Below, piece after piece: positions 18,054 through 27,165 of a DNA stretch of 64,000 nt (the first letter of the stretch is position 1; each line of letters opens with the position of its first letter). The translations under genes and the position numbers were made by a program. The DNA is from Imtechella halotolerans. GTDB taxonomy: Bacteria; Bacteroidota; Bacteroidia; Flavobacteriales; Flavobacteriaceae. The notes under the pieces are model-generated. The model was given only the letters and a program-made list of their open reading frames with translations. It was not told where the DNA came from and did no database searches. Where the stretch lies: contig NZ_CP117969.2 of the NCBI RefSeq assembly GCF_028743515.2, positions 5,001-69,000 on the forward strand, written 5' to 3'.

Positions 18054-18061
18054 TCCTCCTT
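18054..18061 (-). promoter_or_regulatory. Strong Shine-Dalgarno sequence of rpoD
   Basis: AAGGAGGA on the minus strand, 6 nt before the rpoD ATG. The other gene starts I inspected here (gltB, pnp, rpsO, accD) have none. It fixes the rpoD start codon. Confidence 0.8.
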
Positions 18062-18136
18062 AGGATAATAATTGTATGCTTGAATATATTATACGTGCCA
18101 AAGGAGGAAAATGTTACAAAAAGATTTAATTATTTT

Positions 18137-18799
18137 TTAGTTAGTTGAATTATTTGGGAAATGGCCCAGGTCGTATAGTTCTTGAATAGTCTTTAATTTG
18201 GCTTCAAAATCAATTTTTAAGTCTATTAGACTACCATTGTGTAGATCAAAGACCCAACCGTGAACCTTAGGATATCCATGATTTAGGTAATGCTTTTGGA
18301 TTACCGCAGTCTTGATGACATTGAAACATTGCTCTTCTGTATTAAGCTCTACGAGCCGTTTGTATTTTTGATCGTCATTAATAATAGCATCCAGCTCTTT
18401 TTTATGCAGACGATAGACGTCTCTAATATTTCTTAACCAAGGATTGAGAATACCTAAGTCTTTAGGTTGCAAAGCTGCCATGACACCGCCACAGCCGTAG
18501 TGGCCACACACAACTACATGTTTGACATGAAGGTGAGCAACTGCGTATTCAATGACACTCATTATATTCATATCTGCATTTGATACTACATTTGCAATAT
18601 TGCGGTGAACAAACATTTGTCCAGGTTGTGCCCCAGTCATTTCTTCTGCACTTACTCTGGAGTCGCTGCAGCCAATGTACAGGATTTCAGGGGTTTGTTG
18701 TGTCGCTAGATGGGAAAAAAAATCTGGATTAGACTTTTTTTTCTGTGCTGCCCATTCGGCGTTGTTTTTAAATACATTTTGATAAAGCGGGTCGTTCAT
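18137..18799 (-). CDS. Beta-class carbonic anhydrase
   Basis: Zinc enzyme for reversible CO2 hydration. Seen in 220 aa: the zinc-site motif IGCSDSRVS (Cys44, Asp46, Arg48) and VVCGHYGCGG (His100, Cys103), all in the normal spacing of the family, plus the HRNIAN motif near 65-70. No signal peptide, so it is cytoplasmic. Possible role: bicarbonate supply for carboxylases such as acetyl-CoA carboxylase, whose accD lies a few genes away (inference). It is downstream of pnp with a terminator-like hairpin between them. Confidence 0.94.
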   Translation of the reverse strand: MNDPLYQNVFKNNAEWAAQKKKSNPDFFSHLATQQTPEILYIGCSDSRVSAEEMTGAQPGQMFVHRNIANVVSNADMNIMSVIEYAVAHLHVKHVVVCGHYGCGGVMAALQPKDLGILNPWLRNIRDVYRLHKKELDAIINDDQKYKRLVELNTEEQCFNVIKTAVIQKHYLNHGYPKVHGWVFDLHNGSLIDLKIDFEAKLKTIQELYDLGHFPNNSTN

Positions 18800-18818
18800 A
18801 GTAATTAGTTTTAAAAAA

Positions 18819-18852
18819 TAACGCTTCCAATATATTTATATTGAAAGCGTTA
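18819..18852 (-). terminator. Rho-independent terminator of pnp
   Basis: Sixteen-base arms TAACGCTTCCAATATA / TATATTGAAAGCGTTA with one mismatch and a 2-nt loop. Read on the minus strand it is followed by TTTTTTAAAA. It lies 25 bp past the pnp stop. Confidence 0.82.
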
Positions 18853-18876
18853 TGTGAATTATATTTTGATGATAGT

Positions 18877-21081
18877 TTAGTTTCTAGGTTTTCTGTCTTT
18901 ATCATCTCTTCGACGGTCATCACGTCTGTTATCTCTAGGTTTGTCCTCACGAGGAGGTCGCTCTATATAGCCTTCTGGTTTTGGAAGAAGTGCTTTACGT
19001 GACACCTTTGGTTTTTTGGTTTTAGGATCTAGACCTATGTATTTAACTTCAATAATATCACCTTCTTTAACAATGTCGGTAACATTATTGGTGCGTTCCC
19101 AGGCCATTTCAGAAATATGCAATAAGGAATCTTTACCAGGGACAAATTCAACTACAGCACCGAAATCTAAAACCTTGGTAACTTTAACTGTGTACGTTTC
19201 TCCTTCTTTTGGCTCAAAAGTACACGCTTTAACAGCTGCAATTGCTTTTTCAATACCCTCAGGGCTTACACCTAAAATTTCTACAACCCCAACATTACCT
19301 ACTTCTTCAATAACTATAGTGGTTCCAGTTTCCGCTTGAACTCCTTGAATGTTTTTTCCACCTGGACCAATAAAGGCACCAATAAGTTCTTTAGGGATCT
19401 CCATTTTGATGATCTTTGGAGCGTGTGATTTAACATTTTCCGCAGCAGCAGGAATGGTTTCGATAAGCTTATTTAGGATATGCATACGTCCTTCTTTAGC
19501 CTGATTAAGGGCCTTCTCAAGTATTTCGTATGACAAGCCTTTTATCTTGATATCCATTTGGCATGCAGTAATTCCGTTTTCAGTACCCGTAACTTTAAAG
19601 TCCATATCACCTAAATGATCTTCATCTCCTAAAATATCAGAAAGTACTGCGTATTTTTCTCCATCAGTGATCAATCCCATGGCAATACCGGATACTGGCT
19701 TTTTCATTTGAACCCCAGCATCTAATAAGGCCATTGTTCCTGCGCATACAGTAGCCATTGAAGATGATCCGTTTGATTCTAATACCTCTGAAACAACTCT
19801 TACAGTATAAGGGCAATCAGCTGGAATCATATTTTTAAGTGCACGTTGTGCTAAGTTTCCATGACCAACTTCTCTTCTTGATGTACCTCTTAAAGGTTTA
19901 GCTTCACCTGTAGAAAAAGGAGGGAAGTTATAATGAAGATAGAATCTTTCTTCTCCTTGTTCAGTAGGAAGGTCAATTACATTGGATTCACGTGAAGTTC
20001 CTAAGGTTACAGTTGCCAAAGCTTGTGTTTCACCACGAGTAAAAATTGATGAACCATGAGTGGAAGGTAAGTAATCTACCTCGCACCAAATAGGACGTAT
20101 GTCAGTCGTTTTTCTTCCATCCAAACGAATGTTTTCGTCTAGGATAAGATTACGAACAGCTTCCTTCTGAGCTTTATTAAAATATTTACTAATTAAATCT
20201 CCGTCTGCTTCAAGCTCTTCTTCTGTGAATAATTCTACACAAGCTTCACGAACTTCGGCGAATTTTTCACCGCGTTCTTGTTTGGAGGTGTCTTCTTTTG
20301 CAATGGCATAACATTTTTCATAAGCAAAGTCATGAATTTTTTGTGCCATTTCTTGATTTTCTTTTTCTGCTTCGTAGGAACGAGTTTCTTTGATGCCTAC
20401 TTTATCTACTAAGCGTTTCTGTGCTTCAATTTGAATTTTGATGGCTTCGTGTGCAACCTTTATGGCATCAGCCATTTCTTTTTCAGAAATTTCGTGGCAT
20501 TCACCCTCAACCATAGCTACAAAGTCAAGAGAGGCTCCAACCATAATGTCAATATCTGATTGTTCTAGTTGAGCACGGCTTGGATTAATAATGTATTGAC
20601 CATCTATACGACCTACACGTACCTCTGAAATAGGACATTCAAAAGGAATATCCGATATAGCAATAGCTGCAGAAGCCGCCAGTCCAGCAAGTGCATCTGG
20701 CATTACATTGTCATCATGAGACATCAATTGAATCATTACCTGTGTCTCGGCGTGATAATCTTTAGGAAATAGAGGGCGCAAAACACGGTCAACCAAACGC
20801 ATGGTTAGTACCTCTTGATCACTTGGTCTAGCTTCACGTTTAAAAAAACCACCAGGGAAACGGCCTGCAGCCGCAAATTTTTCACGATAATCTACCGTAA
20901 GCGGCAGAAAATCAATACCAGGACTAGCAGAACGTGCAGATACGACCGTTGCTAGAAGCATGGCATTCCCCATGCGAACAACCACTGAGCCATCGGCTTG
21001 TTTGGCTAATTTTCCTGTTTCTATGGAAATGGTGCGACCATCCCCTAAGTCAATAATTTCTTTTTTTACTTCAGGAATCAT
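18877..21081 (-). CDS. pnp: Polyribonucleotide nucleotidyltransferase (PNPase)
   Basis: Phosphorolytic 3'-5' exoribonuclease in mRNA decay. The 734-aa protein has two RNase PH domains (about 10-145 and 310-540) separated by the alpha-helical linker. The second carries [15 protein letters not shown] and [16 protein letters not shown] with its metal-binding aspartates. A KH domain ([19 protein letters not shown], about 570) and an S1 domain ([28 protein letters not shown], about 635) follow. The tail is a lineage-specific basic/acidic Arg-Asp-rich extension (about 705-734). It lies downstream of rpsO, the classical arrangement, but a terminator and a ~200-nt leader separate them. Confidence 0.97.
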   Translation of the reverse strand: MIPEVKKEIIDLGDGRTISIETGKLAKQADGSVVVRMGNAMLLATVVSARSASPGIDFLPLTVDYREKFAAAGRFPGGFFKREARPSDQEVLTMRLVDRVLRPLFPKDYHAETQVMIQLMSHDDNVMPDALAGLAASAAIAISDIPFECPISEVRVGRIDGQYIINPSRAQLEQSDIDIMVGASLDFVAMVEGECHEISEKEMADAIKVAHEAIKIQIEAQKRLVDKVGIKETRSYEAEKENQEMAQKIHDFAYEKCYAIAKEDTSKQERGEKFAEVREACVELFTEEELEADGDLISKYFNKAQKEAVRNLILDENIRLDGRKTTDIRPIWCEVDYLPSTHGSSIFTRGETQALATVTLGTSRESNVIDLPTEQGEERFYLHYNFPPFSTGEAKPLRGTSRREVGHGNLAQRALKNMIPADCPYTVRVVSEVLESNGSSSMATVCAGTMALLDAGVQMKKPVSGIAMGLITDGEKYAVLSDILGDEDHLGDMDFKVTGTENGITACQMDIKIKGLSYEILEKALNQAKEGRMHILNKLIETIPAAAENVKSHAPKIIKMEIPKELIGAFIGPGGKNIQGVQAETGTTIVIEEVGNVGVVEILGVSPEGIEKAIAAVKACTFEPKEGETYTVKVTKVLDFGAVVEFVPGKDSLLHISEMAWERTNNVTDIVKEGDIIEVKYIGLDPKTKKPKVSRKALLPKPEGYIERPPREDKPRDNRRDDRRRDDKDRKPRN

Positions 21082-21276
21082 ACTTTTTGTTAATTAATTA
21101 AACAATGGGTTCCGTCTTAACCGGACGAATCGGTGGTTGTGTTGTTGTTGTTGTTGTGTTACCCAATGAAAAACTAAATAGTTGTAAGCTTTTTATGCTG
21201 CTATCTCGCCGAGGCTTGACTTCGCTAGAGGTGTTCAATCCGCAGAAAATAAGGTGATTCTGTGCAGATTATCAAT
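21082..21276 (-). promoter_or_regulatory. pnp leader region with a (CAA)n tract
   Basis: 195 bp between the rpsO terminator and pnp. On the minus strand it carries a CAA-rich tract (AACACAACAACAACAACAAC and following, 21136-21160 on plus as GTT repeats). Further upstream is a GC-richer part that can fold locally (CTCG/CGAG near 21215). No TAnnTTTG box was found. It could be the 5' untranslated region of pnp; autoregulation through the leader is known for E. coli pnp, but any such role here is inference. Confidence 0.35.
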
Positions 21277-21303
21277 AAAAAAAAGAGGCACGAAGCCTCT
21301 TTT
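21277..21303 (-). terminator. Rho-independent terminator of rpsO
   Basis: Stem AAAAGAGGC / GCCTCTTTT with a 5-nt loop, then eight T on the minus strand. It starts 3 bp after the rpsO stop codon, so pnp needs its own promoter or read-through. Confidence 0.9.
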
Positions 21304-21306
21304 CTA

Positions 21307-21576
21307 TTACTTTCTTAATCCTAATTCTTTGATGATAGCACGATATCTATTGATATCTTTGTTCTTCAAATAATCGAGTAGGCTTCTTCTTTTACCTACC
21401 AATTTAACCAATGCACGCTCTGTATTGTAATCTTTACGATTTCTTTTCAAGTGCTCAGTTAAATGACTAATTCTGTGTGAAAAAAGGGCAATTTGTCCTT
21501 CTGCAGAACCTGTGTTAGATGCTGCTCCACCGTGTTTAGCAAAAATGTCTGCTTTTACTTCTTTAGTTAAATACAT
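21307..21576 (-). CDS. rpsO: 30S ribosomal protein uS15
   Basis: 89 aa, the normal length. It binds the central domain of 16S rRNA. The family core is visible: NTGSAEGQIALFSHRISHLTEHLKRNRKDYNTERALVKLVGKRRSLLDYL (residues 21-70), including the HL-x-x-H-rRNA contact region. It is monocistronic by its immediate terminator. Confidence 0.97.
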   Translation of the reverse strand: MYLTKEVKADIFAKHGGAASNTGSAEGQIALFSHRISHLTEHLKRNRKDYNTERALVKLVGKRRSLLDYLKNKDINRYRAIIKELGLRK

Positions 21577-21723
21577 GCCAATATTTTTTTAATGATTTTT
21601 ATGTATTGATAGGTGCTCTATCAGGGCGCAAAGATAATACTTTTTTTGAATTGATAAATAGAGATGTTGTTTTAATTATGTCTTTGTATTTCAGCTGTCT
21701 AATTCTATTTGTAATGTTTAAAA

Positions 21724-21762
21724 ACAAAAAAGTCCTTCATGTTTTATTAGGAAGGACTTTTA
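21724..21762 (-). terminator. Rho-independent terminator of accD
   Basis: Stem AAAAGTCCTTC / GAAGGACTTTT with a 12-nt loop and a T-rich tail on the minus strand. It lies 15 bp after the accD stop. Confidence 0.82.
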
Positions 21763-21776
21763 TATAAGTGACTGTT

Positions 21777-22631
21777 TTATCTCATCGGTTGATTGTTAAT
21801 CAAGTCGATGTATTGATTTACCTTATTTTTTAAATCTCTTCGATGAACAATGAAATCTAAGAAACCATGTTCAAGAACAAACTCAGATGTTTGGAAACCC
21901 TCAGGGAGGTCTTTTCCTGTAGCCTCTTTTACAACGCGTGGTCCAGCAAAACCGATTAGTGCTCCTGGTTCCGCAATATTGATATCACCAAGCATGGCAT
22001 AGGAAGCAGTTGTTCCTCCAGTTGTTGGGTCTGTACATAAAGAAATATATGGAATGCCTGCATCTGAAAGCTGTGCTAATTTAGCGGAAGTTTTTGCAAG
22101 TTGCATTAGTGAAAGTGCAGCTTCCATCATACGTGCTCCTCCGGACTTTGAAATCATAAGGAATGGAATACGATGCGTAATGGAGTAGTCTATTGCACGA
22201 GCAATTTTTTCACCTACAACACTTCCCATTGATCCCCCAATAAATGCGAAATCCATACAGGCAATTACTAGGTCTTTTCCTTTCGATTTTCCTACGGCAG
22301 TTCGAACTGCGTCTTTTAATCCAGTTTTGTTTTCGGCTTCTTTAAGACGATCTACATATTTTTTGGTGTCCTCGAAGTTAAGGGGGTCCTTGGAGGTGAG
22401 ATTTTTATCAAACTCTTTGAATTTGTTGTCGTCAAAAAGGATTTCAAAATATTCTTTACTACCTATTCGTACATGGTAATCGTCTTCCGGGCTTACATAA
22501 TAGTTTCTTGCCAATTCTTCGGCTTCTACAATTTTTCCGGTTGGGGATTTGTACCACAATCCTTTAGGAGTGTCTTTTTTCTGTTCGGTCGCAGTTTGTA
22601 TCCCTTTTTCTTTACGTTTAAACCAAGCCAT
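21777..22631 (-). CDS. accD: Acetyl-CoA carboxylase carboxyltransferase subunit beta
   Basis: With AccA it transfers the carboxyl group from biotin to acetyl-CoA, the first step of fatty acid synthesis. The 284-aa protein has the crotonase-like carboxyltransferase domain: [54 protein letters not shown] and [10 protein letters not shown]. Oddity: the N-terminal C4 zinc ribbon of canonical AccD is present in shape ([20 protein letters not shown], then [14 protein letters not shown]), but all four cysteines are replaced (Ser/Thr at 29-31, Ser47, Asp50). The first cysteine of the protein comes much later. It lies downstream of fbaA with a weak hairpin between. Confidence 0.94.
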   Translation of the reverse strand: MAWFKRKEKGIQTATEQKKDTPKGLWYKSPTGKIVEAEELARNYYVSPEDDYHVRIGSKEYFEILFDDNKFKEFDKNLTSKDPLNFEDTKKYVDRLKEAENKTGLKDAVRTAVGKSKGKDLVIACMDFAFIGGSMGSVVGEKIARAIDYSITHRIPFLMISKSGGARMMEAALSLMQLAKTSAKLAQLSDAGIPYISLCTDPTTGGTTASYAMLGDINIAEPGALIGFAGPRVVKEATGKDLPEGFQTSEFVLEHGFLDFIVHRRDLKNKVNQYIDLINNQPMR

Positions 22632-22649
22632 ATATCTGAGTTAGAAGTT

Positions 22650-22685
22650 GAAAATGAATACGGCAAAATAGAATGCCGTATTCAC
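22650..22685 (-). terminator. Terminator-like hairpin after fbaA
   Basis: Perfect 11-bp stem TGAATACGGCA / TGCCGTATTCA with an 8-nt loop. Only a short TTTTC follows on the minus strand, so some read-through into accD is plausible. Confidence 0.6.
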
Positions 22686-22697
22686 TGAGAACTATTT

Positions 22698-23765
22698 TTA
22701 TAATGTGTTTACGTTATTTAGATCCTCAAACGCTTTTTTCAAACGCGTGATGAAAGTTTTTTCTCCTTCACGTAGCCATACGCGAGGATCGTAGTATTTT
22801 TTATTTGGAGCATCTTCTCCTTCAGGATTTCCTATTTGTCCTTGTAGGTAAGCTCCTTTATCTTGAATATAATCACGAATACCTTCTAAAAAAGCATATT
22901 GCAAATCAGTATCAATATTCATTTTGATAACTCCGTAACTAATAGCTTCTCTTATTTCCTCAACAGTTGAACCTGATCCACCATGGAATACAAAGTCAAT
23001 AGTATTGTGAGGGACATTGTATCTTTGAGAAATATATTCTTGTGAGTTTTTAAGGATTTTTGGAGTAAGTTTTACGTTTCCTGGTTTGTATACTCCGTGT
23101 ACATTTCCAAAAGCAGCAGCAATAGTAAACTGAGGGCTAACCTTCATAAGTTCTTCATAAGCATATGCTACCTCTTCAGGTTGGGTGTATAGTTTAGATG
23201 AATCAACGTCACTGTTGTCAACACCGTCTTCCTCTCCACCTGTTATACCAAGCTCAATTTCTAGGGTCATTCCCATTTTACTCATTCGCTTAAGGTACTC
23301 TTTGCAAAGTTCAATATTTTCTTCGATTGGTTCTTCAGAAAGGTCAATCATATGAGAACTGAAAAGTGGTTTTCCTGTTTCTGAAAAATGCTTTTCACTT
23401 GCATCTAACAATCCATCTATCCATGGAAGAAGATTTTTAGCACAATGATCTGTATGAAGAATAACTGTTGCACCATAGGCCTCCGCTAATTGGTGAACAT
23501 GTTTTGCACCCGCAACTGCTCCTTGAATTGCAGCATTTTGATTTTGATTTGATAGGCCTTTTCCTGCTACAAACTGAGCTCCACCATTTGAAAACTGAAT
23601 GATTACAGGAGCATTTACAGCTACAGCAGTTTCTAATACAGCATTAATGCTGTTAGAACTAACTGCATTTACAGCTGGAAGTGCAAAACCTTTTTCTTTA
23701 GCGTATGCGAATATTTCCTGAACTTGTTTTCCGGTAGCTACTCCCGGTTTAATGTTGTGACTCAT
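22698..23765 (-). CDS. fbaA: Fructose-bisphosphate aldolase, class II
   Basis: Zn-dependent glycolytic/gluconeogenic aldolase cleaving fructose-1,6-bisphosphate to DHAP and glyceraldehyde-3-phosphate. In 355 aa: HTDHCAKNLLPWIDGLL with Asp106 and His107, LEIELGITGGEEDGVDN (class IIA insert with a metal-site Glu), FGNVHGVYKPGNVKL with a second zinc His, and VFHGGSGSTVEEI with a third. The length and the GGEEDGVDN segment indicate the E. coli FbaA-like class IIA rather than the shorter class IIB. Confidence 0.96.
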   Translation of the reverse strand: MSHNIKPGVATGKQVQEIFAYAKEKGFALPAVNAVSSNSINAVLETAVAVNAPVIIQFSNGGAQFVAGKGLSNQNQNAAIQGAVAGAKHVHQLAEAYGATVILHTDHCAKNLLPWIDGLLDASEKHFSETGKPLFSSHMIDLSEEPIEENIELCKEYLKRMSKMGMTLEIELGITGGEEDGVDNSDVDSSKLYTQPEEVAYAYEELMKVSPQFTIAAAFGNVHGVYKPGNVKLTPKILKNSQEYISQRYNVPHNTIDFVFHGGSGSTVEEIREAISYGVIKMNIDTDLQYAFLEGIRDYIQDKGAYLQGQIGNPEGEDAPNKKYYDPRVWLREGEKTFITRLKKAFEDLNNVNTL

Positions 23766-23827
23766 GATTCTGTTTTAAAATTTTAGTTGTATTGTTTGGA
23801 AAGGCAAAAATAATAAAATTAGATGGC

Positions 23828-26389
23828 TTAGAAAGGATAATTTATTCCAATATTAAAAACTGCATTACTGAAGTTGTAATGTTTAAACCATCGTTGACCA
23901 GTTGGAAGAGCTGGGTTGTATGTTTTAAATCCTGTATCAAATCTTAACACAAAGAAGCTGAAGTCATATCTTAGACCAAAACCACTGCCTAACGCTATAT
24001 CTTTTATGGAGTCAATACTTTGAAATTGGGAACTAGGGTCATTGACATCATCAAGGATGTTCCAAATATTTCCTGCATCAGCAAAAAGAGCTCCTTTGAA
24101 TCCTCCGAATATTGGAAAACGATATTCTAAATTGAACGCTAGCTTCATGTTGGCTTCATTAAAATCATTAGTTGAGCCACTGCTTCCAGGTCCAAGAGAA
24201 TAGGCTTGCCAAGCTCGGTTGTCATTGGAGCCACCAGCAAAATAACTTCGTGAAAATGGAATGTTACTTGAGTTGCCATAAGGAATTGCGATCCCTGCAA
24301 ATGCTCTAAAGGCAAGAACGTTCTCCCTGTTTATTTGCCAATATTTTATATAATCAAACTCTGTTTTTACGTACTGTGAAAATTGTACTCCAAATACTAA
24401 GTACTTTTCATGTTCATTTTTCTCAAAATTAAAAGGTTGGGCAAGGGCAGATAAAATATTTCCAGCAAGTTCCAATTTGGCTCTAAACTGTGAAAAATTA
24501 TTGTCTGTAAAGTTTGTTCTGTTATTTTGAGTAAATGTAAAATTGGAAGCAAAAATTAAGTTGTTGTCTGTTAGCCTTACACGGCGTTCTTCGATACTTC
24601 GTACAGCCTGATTGTCTTCATCACTAAGTTGAAGTGTATTGTTTTGAACATCCATAATGAAATTTTGCGCACCTCCGGTATTAATGGATAGATTGCCATT
24701 GTCATCTAGGTAATCAGGATTGACTGGGTAATTTTTTGCAATAGAATTCAGCCTGTTGTATGTACTCTGATATACGTTAAAAAAATTATCTACATTCATA
24801 TTGTTTATGAATTGAATGTTGAGCATTTCCAGTACATTTTTATGGGTTGTGGAGGGGGACCAGGAGTATCTGGTGATTCCGTTGAAACTACGCTTATCGA
24901 GTCCAATGTTTTCTTGAATACTGGTTCCAAATTGCAACCTAGTTTCTGGAAGCATATACTTGGGTATCCACCTATTGGTCTTTATCGGGAAAAAGATCCG
25001 AGGAAAACTTAGTTTTATATCACCTCCAATTTCGGAAATGTTGAAAAATTGGTCACTATTGGCAGCGTTTTTTTGCGATCCTAGTGTACCGCGAGCGGAT
25101 AATTCCAATGTTTCGGCTCCTCTGAAAATATTTCTGCTAATCAGTGAAGTGCTAAATGATATACCAAAGTCTTGAATATTGGAGTGGGAAACATCAGTGT
25201 TGAACTCAAGGGAAAAGCGATCAATGGGAGATAAATAGATATTGGCTTCTAAGTTGTTCTGCAATGAATCGTTGGCAATATATTTATATTCAATATTAGG
25301 ATACTTAAATGTACGTAAGTTGTTGATCTGTCTATAGGTAAGAGCTCTGTCATTGTCTGTATATACCGTTTCTGCACTAATAGCCATGGCATCTGTAAGT
25401 GCTTTCGGCCTGTATCTTAACTTGTTATGGTAAAAAATAGTGTAATTGTTATGACTTATAGAGTCCAAATTATCTTTCTGATTTTGGAAAGTATAGTCAG
25501 CGTAAATATTTATCTTTTTTATATGATGTACCTGATATGGGATTTCTATAAGTCTACCGTTATCTCTTCTGGTAAGGTTTTCAATAAATAGTGTAACCGG
25601 CATTTTAAAGTCATTACTATTTTGAGTGGTATCTCGGGCTATTTCAAAATTGATTGAACTTTGTTGAAACGTATAAAGTCCTGAATTTCTAAAAATAGTG
25701 GTAAGTCTTGTCCGTTCATTACCAAACTTTAATAAATCGTATTGGTTTCCAGTTTTAATGAACGATTGTTTTTTGTGCAATTGATAGATGGAATCAACGG
25801 CATGTGAGGCAATGGTGGTTGTGATTGTATCTAAATAATAGGGTTTGCCTGTATTGACCGTATAAGATACTTCTCCTCTTTTCTTTTGATGTTCTAATGG
25901 GATGATAGTATAGTCAACCTCAGAATTGAAATAGCCTTTACTATTGTAATAGGATTTAAGTCGAGAAGCAGTTCGGCTGGTTTTTAATGGATCTATAATA
26001 GTGGGGGGTTCTCCAGTATTTTTAAGTGCATTATGAATACCATATGACCAAAAACTTCTCCCTAATCGTTGAACTTGTTTTTCAGAAAGGAATTTAGCTA
26101 GCCTTGAATGACGTTTTGGTTTTTTTTCTAGCCATTCTTTATAGTTTGCCTCAGGGTCTTCTGCCGCAAGATTATAAATATGAAGCCTAATAGGAGTGCG
26201 TAGCAAACGACTGTTAGGTTTTTGATAAAAAAGACTTTCTAGCGTATCATTAGAAACTTCATTACCATTTTCCAATAAAGTGTTTTTGGTTAGCAACAAT
26301 CCGTCTTCGGGGACTCTTTTTACAGCGTTACACGAAGAAAATAATACAAATAAGGTAATTACTGCTATTTTTGTACAAGCTGATTTCAA
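23828..26389 (-). CDS. BamA/TamA-family outer membrane protein with lipoprotein signal (TamL-like)
   Basis: 853 aa. The N-terminus ends in a lipobox LFSSC with Cys20 as the lipidated residue, so the mature N-terminus should be membrane-anchored. Periplasmic POTRA-like repeats follow (e.g. SYYNSKGYFNSEVDYTI near 145). The C-terminal half is a bacterial surface antigen (Omp85) barrel: FAGGSNDNRAWQAYSLGPGS near 680, LEYRFPIFGGFKGALFADAGNIW, and a final aromatic in NIGINYPF. The lipidated Omp85 variant is known in Bacteroidota as TamL; no TamB-like gene is adjacent. It is divergent from an RNA methyltransferase gene, with 44 bp between start codons. Confidence 0.85.
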   Translation of the reverse strand: MKSACTKIAVITLFVLFSSCNAVKRVPEDGLLLTKNTLLENGNEVSNDTLESLFYQKPNSRLLRTPIRLHIYNLAAEDPEANYKEWLEKKPKRHSRLAKFLSEKQVQRLGRSFWSYGIHNALKNTGEPPTIIDPLKTSRTASRLKSYYNSKGYFNSEVDYTIIPLEHQKKRGEVSYTVNTGKPYYLDTITTTIASHAVDSIYQLHKKQSFIKTGNQYDLLKFGNERTRLTTIFRNSGLYTFQQSSINFEIARDTTQNSNDFKMPVTLFIENLTRRDNGRLIEIPYQVHHIKKINIYADYTFQNQKDNLDSISHNNYTIFYHNKLRYRPKALTDAMAISAETVYTDNDRALTYRQINNLRTFKYPNIEYKYIANDSLQNNLEANIYLSPIDRFSLEFNTDVSHSNIQDFGISFSTSLISRNIFRGAETLELSARGTLGSQKNAANSDQFFNISEIGGDIKLSFPRIFFPIKTNRWIPKYMLPETRLQFGTSIQENIGLDKRSFNGITRYSWSPSTTHKNVLEMLNIQFINNMNVDNFFNVYQSTYNRLNSIAKNYPVNPDYLDDNGNLSINTGGAQNFIMDVQNNTLQLSDEDNQAVRSIEERRVRLTDNNLIFASNFTFTQNNRTNFTDNNFSQFRAKLELAGNILSALAQPFNFEKNEHEKYLVFGVQFSQYVKTEFDYIKYWQINRENVLAFRAFAGIAIPYGNSSNIPFSRSYFAGGSNDNRAWQAYSLGPGSSGSTNDFNEANMKLAFNLEYRFPIFGGFKGALFADAGNIWNILDDVNDPSSQFQSIDSIKDIALGSGFGLRYDFSFFVLRFDTGFKTYNPALPTGQRWFKHYNFSNAVFNIGINYPF

Positions 26390-26433
26390 AAGTGATTTCG
26401 GATTTTTAGTGATTCAAAAATACATTATTTCCC

Positions 26434-27159
26434 ATGGTAAGCAAAAACCAAATAAAGCTAATAACGAGTTTACAGCAAAAAAAGTACCGAAATCAACATA
26501 AGCTCTTCATAGCTGAAGGCAAAAAGGTTATTGAAGAGTTTTTATTCGCAGATTTTTCCTTACATTCTTTATTTACCACTAATGAAGATTTTGTGGAACT
26601 TTCTCCATCCAAGAGACATGAGATATCCGAAGTTGACTTAAAAAAAATAAGTTGCCTGACTACTCCCAATGCTTCATTAGCAATTTTTGAGATTCCCTCA
26701 ATGGAACCTTCAGAAAATACGGGCCTTATTGTAGCACTTGACCAGGTTCGCGACCCTGGAAATTTAGGAACAATTATACGATTGTGTGACTGGTTTGGGG
26801 TGAATAAGATCATTTGTAGCATGAATACAGTAGATTGCTACAATCCTAAAGTGGTTCAAGCTACAATGGGTTCTCTGGCAAGAGTGGTCCTTGAATATTG
26901 TGATTTAACCGAATATTTAACAGAAACTAATTTACCTGTTTATGCAGCCATGATGGATGGAGAAAATGTATATCACACATCTTTACCAAATCAGGCAATA
27001 TTGGTAATGGGAAATGAAGCTAATGGTGTTTCGCAGGAGGTTTTGAATAAAATTACGCATTCTATAACGATACCGCGCTTTGGAGATTTGCAACAAACCG
27101 AGAGTCTTAATGTTGCCACGGCAACAGCAATTTTGCTCAGTGAATTTCGAAGGGGTTAG
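26434..27159 (+). CDS. TrmH/SpoU-family RNA 2'-O-methyltransferase
   Basis: 241-aa SPOUT methyltransferase acting on rRNA or tRNA with SAM. An N-terminal substrate-binding part (QQKKYRNQHKLFIAEGKKVIEEF, typical of 23S rRNA methyltransferases) precedes the knotted catalytic domain. The three motifs are DQVRDPGNLGTIIRLCDWFG (about 103-122), VMGNEANGVSQEV (about 190) and IPRFGDLQQTESLNVATATAILL (about 212). The exact target nucleotide cannot be told by eye. It is convergent with porT (6 bp between stops). Confidence 0.9.
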   Translation: MVSKNQIKLITSLQQKKYRNQHKLFIAEGKKVIEEFLFADFSLHSLFTTNEDFVELSPSKRHEISEVDLKKISCLTTPNASLAIFEIPSMEPSENTGLIVALDQVRDPGNLGTIIRLCDWFGVNKIICSMNTVDCYNPKVVQATMGSLARVVLEYCDLTEYLTETNLPVYAAMMDGENVYHTSLPNQAILVMGNEANGVSQEVLNKITHSITIPRFGDLQQTESLNVATATAILLSEFRRG

Positions 27160-27165
27160 GATTGT

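Noticed and set aside
18100-18140. Plus-strand AAAGGAGGAAAATG followed by a 9-codon frame, opposite the rpoD upstream region
   Set aside because: Tiny frame ending in TAG, no promoter on that strand; more likely chance in an A/G-rich patch upstream of rpoD.
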